Source: Geothrix oryzae | GTDB taxonomy: Bacteria > Acidobacteriota > Holophagae > Holophagales > Holophagaceae | Direction of reading: 5' to 3' | DNA length: 64,000 nt | NCBI RefSeq assembly: GCF_030295385.1 | Contig: NZ_AP027079.1 | Span: 1,364,001-1,428,000, forward strand | Shown here: piece by piece, positions 59,414 to 64,000 of the stretch | Numbering within the stretch: the stretch's first letter is position 1 | Layout of the letters: each line of letters begins with the position of its first letter | Program-made: the position numbers and the translations under genes | The notes under the pieces: generated by a model | The model's database searches: none | Seen by the model: the letters and a program-made list of their open reading frames with translations, nothing else | What the model was told of the DNA's origin: nothing

Positions 59414-60118
59414 TCAGCGGGGGTGGGTCCGGTCCCAATCTTCGGGCGTGGTGAGTTTCAGATTGGTGCCGGGGCTGGTGACCAGCTTCACGGCGAGGCC
59501 CAGCCGCTCCAGGAGGGCCACATCGTCCGTGGCGGTGAATCCGGCCTCGTCCGCGGCCTGGAAGGCCCGGAGCCAGGTGCCCAGCCGGGCGATCTGGGGG
59601 GTCTGGGCGCGGAAGAAGGCCTCCCGGGGCTCCGTGCCCAGCACGCGTCCCTGGGCGTCCACCCGCTTCAAGGTGTCCGTGGACGGCTCGCCGAGCAGCA
59701 CCCCGTCAAAACGGTTCAGAGCCTCCAGAGCCTCCCAGAGGGGAGCCGAGGGCGGGAAGGGGCGCACGGCATCGTGGATCATCACCGGGGCCAGGGGTTC
59801 CTCGGGCAGGGCCGACAGCGCCGCCCACACGGATTCCTGCCGGGTGCTCCCTCCGGTCACCACCCAGCAGGGCGCACTGAACGACCAGCGGCGGACCTCA
59901 TCCAGGTGGGACTCGGGCACGGCCAGGGCGATGCCGGCTAGATGGGGCATGCCTGGGGCCAGGAAGGCCTCGACGGTCGCTTGCAGCAGGGGCCGTCCGC
60001 CCCAGTCGCGGAACTGCTTGGGCAGGCCTCCGCCCATGCGAAGCCCCCGGCCTCCCGCCGGGATGACCAGGTAGGGGCGCGGGGGATCAGCGCTGGCGGG
60101 TGATGAAGGGTTCGACAC
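59414..60118 (-). CDS. ispD: 2-C-methyl-D-erythritol 4-phosphate cytidylyltransferase IspD
   Basis: A 234-residue enzyme of the non-mevalonate isoprenoid pathway. The CTP loop is VIPAGGRGLRMGGGLPKQF, with VVTGGSTRQESV, MIHDAVRPF, RAQTPQIARL and TDDVALLERLG. GTG at 60118 is the start, overlapping the rlpA 3' end by 32 bases, so translation is coupled. The consensus AAGxGxR loop is slightly altered (AGGRGLRMGG). No ispF is fused or adjacent. Confidence 0.93.
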   Translation of the reverse strand: MSNPSSPASADPPRPYLVIPAGGRGLRMGGGLPKQFRDWGGRPLLQATVEAFLAPGMPHLAGIALAVPESHLDEVRRWSFSAPCWVVTGGSTRQESVWAALSALPEEPLAPVMIHDAVRPFPPSAPLWEALEALNRFDGVLLGEPSTDTLKRVDAQGRVLGTEPREAFFRAQTPQIARLGTWLRAFQAADEAGFTATDDVALLERLGLAVKLVTSPGTNLKLTTPEDWDRTHPR

Positions 60119-60809
60119 CGCGATCCTTCAGGTGCTTGGTGATTTCTTCGGCGGCCTGCTCGGCTTCCTGACGGCTGGTGTAGCTTCCCACCCGGACGCG
60201 CTTCACCGACAGGCCGCCGCGGGTGACGGTGTCCTGGAGGCTGACGGGGCCGAAGGTGTTTTCAAGTTCGCGCGTAAGTGAGTCGATGTTCTTGGGATCC
60301 GAAAGGGCGGCGACCTGCACGACGAAAGGATCGATGCGGTCCACGGCCGGGTCGAGGGCCGTGGGAAGACCCATGGCATTCACGGACCGGATCCGGACGC
60401 GGGTGGTGCCCTGTCCGGCGAAACCCAGGTCCTGAGCGCCCCGCTTGGACAGATCCAGCACCCGGCCCTTGACGAAGGGGCCGCGGTCGTTCACCCGGAG
60501 GACCGCCCGCTTGCGGTTGTCGAGGTTCTCCACCTCCACGAAGCTGCCCAGGGGCAGGGTGCGGTGGGCGCAGGTGTACTGTTCGGGGTCGAAAATTTCT
60601 CCACTGGCCGTTGGCCTACCAGCGAATCCATCCCCATCGCCGCCGTACCAGCTGGCCACGCCCTCTTCCACATAAGCCTGGCCGTCGGCCGACGAGCCGC
60701 CCCCCAGGGGACCGGCGGTCGGAGAAGGAAGGTAGGCCGGCGGGCGGGTGCAGTGGAGGGTGAAGCTCAGGGCCACCAGGACCGCCACCCGGGGCGTGCT
60801 CCAGCGCAT
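60087..60809 (-). CDS. rlpA: RlpA-type lytic transglycosylase-like lipoprotein with SPOR domain
   Basis: About 240 residues. A lipoprotein signal ends at LSFTLHC. A double-psi beta-barrel (about 45-150) has GVASWYGGDGDGFAGRPTASGE, the Asp-bearing VNDRGPFVKGRVLDLSKR and an aromatic HRTLPLGSFVEV stretch, typical of RlpA, which cuts naked glycan strands at the septum. A C-terminal SPOR domain (about 165-235) binds such glycans. Start ATG 60809 lacks a clear ribosome site; TTG 60818 or longer forms are possible. A strong promoter lies about 180 bases upstream. Confidence 0.88.
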   Translation of the reverse strand: MRWSTPRVAVLVALSFTLHCTRPPAYLPSPTAGPLGGGSSADGQAYVEEGVASWYGGDGDGFAGRPTASGEIFDPEQYTCAHRTLPLGSFVEVENLDNRKRAVLRVNDRGPFVKGRVLDLSKRGAQDLGFAGQGTTRVRIRSVNAMGLPTALDPAVDRIDPFVVQVAALSDPKNIDSLTRELENTFGPVSLQDTVTRGGLSVKRVRVGSYTSRQEAEQAAEEITKHLKDRGVEPFITRQR

Positions 60810-60988
60810 GAGCCGCAAGAGGCCACCCTTTCCGGGCACCACGGGGACTGGAGGATCGAAGGCGACATGGATCTCGTGGATCCAGAGCGCGCAGGCCTTG
60901 CTCCAGTTGGTGGGGGGGAAGGGCGACAGCATCGGGCTCCACAAAGAACAGGGGGCCAGAATTAATGAACCCCCTCATATACATATAA

Positions 60989-61017
60989 AGTATAGTCGGC
61001 GCTAGGCCGTTTGTAAA
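60989..61017 (-). promoter_or_regulatory. Strong sigma-70-like promoter for rlpA-ispD
   Basis: On the minus strand TTTACA (61012-61017) and TATACT (60989-60994) are separated by exactly 17 bases, five of six matches each to consensus. It lies in a markedly AT-rich 122-bp gap (60945-61066) between rlpA and the DUF4388/SPOR gene. The 5' leader to ATG 60809 would be about 170 bases. Confidence 0.75.
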
Positions 61018-61066
61018 GGATCTGAAATAACAGTTGGTATATATACAGCGGTCGCACGATTTATGA

Positions 61067-62698
61067 CTACTGCCGATCGGGGATCTGGCTCACCCGGAAG
61101 GGTTTGGGACGGTTGCCTTCGGCCAGGAAGGGGGCGGGCAAGCGTCGCGCGGCGTCCTTGGCCGCGGCCTCGGAGCCGTAGGCCCCCAGGAACACCTGGT
61201 AGCAGGTGCGTCCGTCCCGCATGGCCATGGGCACCAGGAAGAGGTCTGGATCCAGACCCTTCAGCAGGCTGGCGGCATGTTGCACGGTGCTGCCCTGACA
61301 GGCGATCTCCAGGCGGAGGGACCATTTCCCCTGGATCGCCTTCCGCTGGCCGGCACCTTGGGCGAGGGCCAGCTTCCAGTTCCCGTCCAGAATGGCCTGG
61401 AGGCGGTCTGCCTTGGAAGGCGGTGCGCCCGTTTTGGACTCGGCCTTCGGTTCAGCCTTGGCCGGAATCTTGGGTTCGGTCTTGGCCTCAGGCTTGGGTT
61501 CAGCCTTGGTCTCGACGGCCAGGGGGGCACCGGCATCGGTCTTGGGGGCCGGGTTCGGGGCGGGCGGGGTCACCTTCTCGGTTGGTGCTCCGGGTTTGAG
61601 GGGGCTGCTGGGCGGAGTTGCCCCACGAGCGGTGGATCTATGCTTATACCAGCGCAGACCGCCCCAGAGCCCCAGGGCCGCCACCAGAAGCAGCAGGAGC
61701 ACCAGGGGGCGCCGGGCAGGAGCGGTTGCTTCAAGTTCCGGCGGCGCATAGCTTTCCGTGCTGCCCTCGGCCTCGTGGTGAATGGGGACGGCCAGCACCG
61801 GACGGGGTTCGGGTTCGGGGTCGGGGGGGAAGGGATCCTCGACCTCATCCTCGGGGCCCAGCTGGTCCAGCGCTTCGGACAGGTGCTCCAGGTTGGTCGT
61901 GGGCCGCTGGCTGGCGCGGATTTCCGCGAACAGGGAAGGGGGTGTCGGGGTGGATTCCGGCAGGGCCGGGGTCATGGCCGCTTCGGGGGGGTCCAGGGCC
62001 ATCTCCAGCGCCCGGCGGTCGAGGGGGGGCAGCTCGTGGAGCCGGGCCCATCCCATCTCCCGCAAAAACAGCACGAAGGCGCCGAGCCGGAAGGGCTCCA
62101 CCCCGGATTCGCGGCTGAGTTCCATGAGGGTCCGGCTGCCGTCCAGGAGGCCGGGGATGCGGACCAGGTCCGGTGGCAGGGTGAGTTCCTGGTGGCGCCG
62201 GCCCTCAAGCACCACCACCTGATTCAGGGGGCCCAGCTCCTCAAGGAGGCGCTCCCGATCGCGCAGGTTCAGCACCCCCGCCAGCAGCATGGCCGGGGTG
62301 TCGAAAGGCAGCCGAACCGTGTTGGTCTCCAGCTCTTTGGCTTCAAAGGTGGGAATTTCAACGCCTTCAGCCATACCGGCCCAGACCACCCGCTCTACCT
62401 GGGCCCGGGCCACATCCAGCAAGTCGCGCTGGGTGATGAAGCCCATTTCGATGAGGTTCTTGCCGATGGACATGGCCGGGTTGAGGTTGGCCATGGCGTA
62501 GTCGAGCTGGGCCTGGGTGATCTTCCCCCGTTCGACCAGCAGGTGGGTCAGACGATCCAGGGGGTGGGTGCTGACAGCGAAGACCACATCGCCCGATTCG
62601 ATGAACACCGTGCGCTGGGGTTCCTGGCCCAGGCGCCACAGGCCCGTGGCCCGGCCACGATGCCGGGCGAAGAGATCCTTGAGGGCCGGAAGGCTCAT
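61067..62698 (-). CDS. DUF4388/PATAN-like protein with TM helix and SPOR-like C-terminus
   Basis: A 543-residue bitopic protein. Residues about 1-230 resemble DUF4388 (PATAN) with [22 protein letters not shown] and repeated [31 protein letters not shown] helices. A Pro/Glu-rich linker leads to one TM helix (about 335-353), a Lys/Pro/Glu/Ala-rich periplasmic segment (about 370-430) and a SPOR-like domain (about 465-540, [20 protein letters not shown]). It may link a cytoplasmic signal to the septal wall. The ATG at 62698 overlaps the tyrS stop (ATGA), so the two are co-translated. Confidence 0.82.
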   Translation of the reverse strand: MSLPALKDLFARHRGRATGLWRLGQEPQRTVFIESGDVVFAVSTHPLDRLTHLLVERGKITQAQLDYAMANLNPAMSIGKNLIEMGFITQRDLLDVARAQVERVVWAGMAEGVEIPTFEAKELETNTVRLPFDTPAMLLAGVLNLRDRERLLEELGPLNQVVVLEGRRHQELTLPPDLVRIPGLLDGSRTLMELSRESGVEPFRLGAFVLFLREMGWARLHELPPLDRRALEMALDPPEAAMTPALPESTPTPPSLFAEIRASQRPTTNLEHLSEALDQLGPEDEVEDPFPPDPEPEPRPVLAVPIHHEAEGSTESYAPPELEATAPARRPLVLLLLLVAALGLWGGLRWYKHRSTARGATPPSSPLKPGAPTEKVTPPAPNPAPKTDAGAPLAVETKAEPKPEAKTEPKIPAKAEPKAESKTGAPPSKADRLQAILDGNWKLALAQGAGQRKAIQGKWSLRLEIACQGSTVQHAASLLKGLDPDLFLVPMAMRDGRTCYQVFLGAYGSEAAAKDAARRLPAPFLAEGNRPKPFRVSQIPDRQ

Positions 62699-63894
62699 GT
62701 GACCACCCATCGCTCGAGCTTGAGTTTGCCCACCTTCACCAGCAGGGACTGGCCGGACTGCAGCGCCAGCCGGAGGGTGGCATCGCCGACCTTCTGCCCA
62801 TCCAGGCTCACCGCACCCTGGCCGAGAAGGCGCTCAGCCTCCTTGCGGCTGGCGGCCAGGCCCCGGTCCACCAGCAGGCGGCTGAGGGGGACCTCCCCGT
62901 CCGTGGGGGCCACGGTGACCTCGGGGGCCTCCTCCTGGCTGCGCTCGGAGAAGCGGCGCACCCAACGATCCTCGGCCTCGCGGCCGGCGGCGGCGCCGTG
63001 GAAATCCGACACGATCTGCCGGGCCAGGGCCTTCTTGGCATCCATGGGGTGACCCTGCTTGAGGGCCTCGATTTCCGCAGGCAGCTTGTCCGTCAGCAGC
63101 AGGTACCAGTCCCACATGAGGGCGTCGCTGGCGCTCATGGCCTTGCCGAACTGGGTGTCGGCGTCTTCCATGAAGCCGATGTAGTTGCCCAGGGACTTGG
63201 ACATCTTCTCGACGCCATCCAGGCCCAGCAGCAGGGGGACCGTGAGCACCACCTGGGGCTTCTGGCCGGACGCCTCCTGGAGGATGCGGCCCTGCATGAG
63301 GTTGAACAGCTGATCGTTACCGCCCAGCTCCACATCGGCCTGGAGGGCCACGGAATCATAGGCCTGGGTCAGGGGGTAGAGCAGTTCGTGGAGGGAGATG
63401 GGCTCGCGGGCCTCCATGCGCTTGGCGAAATCATTGCGTTCAAGCATCTGGGCCACGGTGAACCGGGAGGCCAGGCGGATCCACTGCTCGCCATGGAGTG
63501 GCTCCAGCCACTCGCTGTTGAAGCGGATCTTCGTCTTCTCCGGATCCAGGATCTTGAAGACCTGGGCTTTGTAGGTCTCGGCGTTGGCCAGCACTTCCTC
63601 TCGGGACAAGGGCGGCCGCGTGGCCTTCTTGCCCGTGGGGTCGCCGATGAGGCCGGTGAAATCGCCGATGAGGAAGGTGACCTCGTGCCCCAGCTTCTGG
63701 AACTGGGCCATCTTGCGGATGAGCACGCCGTGACCCAGGTGCAGGTCCGGCGCCGTGGGATCGAAGCCCGCCTTGATCCGAAGGGGCCGGCCCTCCTTCA
63801 GCTTCGCCTCCAGCTGTTCCACCTTGTGGCAGGTCACAGTGCCCTTCATGAGCAAGGCGAGGGCGTCAGATACGGATCCGGAAGCTGCGGTCAT
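62695..63894 (-). CDS. tyrS: Tyrosyl-tRNA synthetase TyrS
   Basis: A 399-residue class I synthetase. The HIGH motif reads HLGHG in [13 protein letters not shown], and the KMSKS motif is [18 protein letters not shown] appears as [17 protein letters not shown]-terminal S4 RNA-binding domain (about 335-395, [27 protein letters not shown]) follows. This is the longer TyrZ-like subclass. The start ATG 63894 lacks a clear ribosome site, but longer in-frame starts lack conserved sequence. It is transcribed with the DUF4388/SPOR gene. Confidence 0.95.
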   Translation of the reverse strand: MTAASGSVSDALALLMKGTVTCHKVEQLEAKLKEGRPLRIKAGFDPTAPDLHLGHGVLIRKMAQFQKLGHEVTFLIGDFTGLIGDPTGKKATRPPLSREEVLANAETYKAQVFKILDPEKTKIRFNSEWLEPLHGEQWIRLASRFTVAQMLERNDFAKRMEAREPISLHELLYPLTQAYDSVALQADVELGGNDQLFNLMQGRILQEASGQKPQVVLTVPLLLGLDGVEKMSKSLGNYIGFMEDADTQFGKAMSASDALMWDWYLLLTDKLPAEIEALKQGHPMDAKKALARQIVSDFHGAAAGREAEDRWVRRFSERSQEEAPEVTVAPTDGEVPLSRLLVDRGLAASRKEAERLLGQGAVSLDGQKVGDATLRLALQSGQSLLVKVGKLKLERWVVT

Positions 63895-63930
63895 GCTTGA
63901 ATCTTGGCGGAAAAACCCCGCGGGCTCAAT

Positions 63931-63957
63931 GCGGATCGGCGTGGATCGGCGCGGATC
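63931..63957 (+). repeat. Tandem 10-bp repeats upstream of tyrS
   Basis: Three consecutive units GCGGATCGGC, GTGGATCGGC, GCGGATC lie 37-63 bases upstream of tyrS. A GTCCGC/GCGGAC hairpin follows at 63967-63992. Function is unknown; dispersed repeats of this kind are possible. The rest of the final 106 bases shows no gene. Confidence 0.6.
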
Positions 63958-64000
63958 CTGCCACAAGTCCGCGGAGGCCGTCTTCAGCGGACATCAAGCC

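Noticed and set aside
63895..64000. T-box riboswitch upstream of tyrS
   Set aside because: The visible 106 bases lack a T-box sequence and a following terminator; only a short hairpin and 10-bp repeats are present. The full leader may extend beyond the window.
1..64000. tRNA, rRNA, insertion sequences, phage or integrase genes
   Set aside because: None was recognised on either strand by eye. A tRNAscan or Infernal run would be needed to exclude small RNAs.

Overview
The window is about 64 kb of GC-rich, densely coding chromosomal DNA from a Gram-negative bacterium. It carries lipid A genes (lpxA, lpxC, fabZ), a septal RlpA, a type IV pilus secretin operon, a futalosine-pathway menaquinone gene (mqnA) and many ATGA-type overlaps. 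Gene content and protein style fit the Acidobacteriota, Holophagae/Geothrix-like lineage best. That assignment is inference from recall, because no rRNA or tRNA gene was recognised in the window.

Layout. 1-4706 (+): branched-chain amino acid ABC transporter (5'-truncated binding protein, livH, livM, livG, livF) and a CBS-pair protein. 4769-8849 (-): bacteriohemerythrin, POT-family peptide transporter and S9 dipeptidyl peptidase. 9000-12414: chemoreceptor (+), then a histidine kinase, a 7-TM protein and a small unknown (-). 12415-12923 has no gene; it holds two displaced copies of the pepQ 3' end. 12924-15105 (-): pepQ and mqnA. 15140-18207 (+): an alkylation-repair island with three O6-alkylguanine transferase paralogues, one lacking the acceptor cysteine, and an Ada-AlkA fusion. 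18197-19779 (-): speH and a 23S rRNA m5U methyltransferase. 19814-23744 (+): GAF/HD-GYP protein, fabZ, lpxA, era. 23769-25194 (-): carbonic anhydrase and an orphan ABC ATPase. 25325-29774: acyltransferase/ACP-like/AMP-ligase fusion (+), thiolase and SanA-like protein (-). 29842-34412 (+): large lipoprotein and dnaB. 34605-37412 (-): 2-oxoacid dehydrogenase E2, again with a duplicated 3' end behind it, and gatA. 37626-44012 (+): J-domain/TPR protein, PP2C phosphatase and pilMNOPQ. 44077-46339 (-): two tiny proteins, 3-hydroxyacyl-CoA dehydrogenase and an FAD oxidoreductase. 46428-50164 (+): second PP2C phosphatase, RdgC-like protein, its neighbour and a cell-wall amidase. 50167-59289 (-): lpxC followed by a compact histidine operon (hisD, hisC-HAD fusion, hisB, H, A, F, IE, Z, G). 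59414-63894 (-): tyrS, a DUF4388/SPOR protein, rlpA and ispD.

How the genes work together. The his cluster encodes nearly the whole histidine pathway. It uses the short HisG plus HisZ, and a HAD domain fused to HisC is the obvious candidate for the otherwise missing histidinol-phosphate phosphatase. The peptide transporter, S9 peptidase and prolidase suggest use of proline-containing peptides. Envelope genes are scattered but numerous.

The most unusual signal is at two unrelated genes, pepQ and the E2 gene. In both, the last codons including the stop are repeated downstream across a short hairpin-containing spacer. At pepQ the copies differ almost only at third codon positions. This suggests the downstream copies were once functional gene ends, displaced by incoming sequence, rather than recent local duplications.
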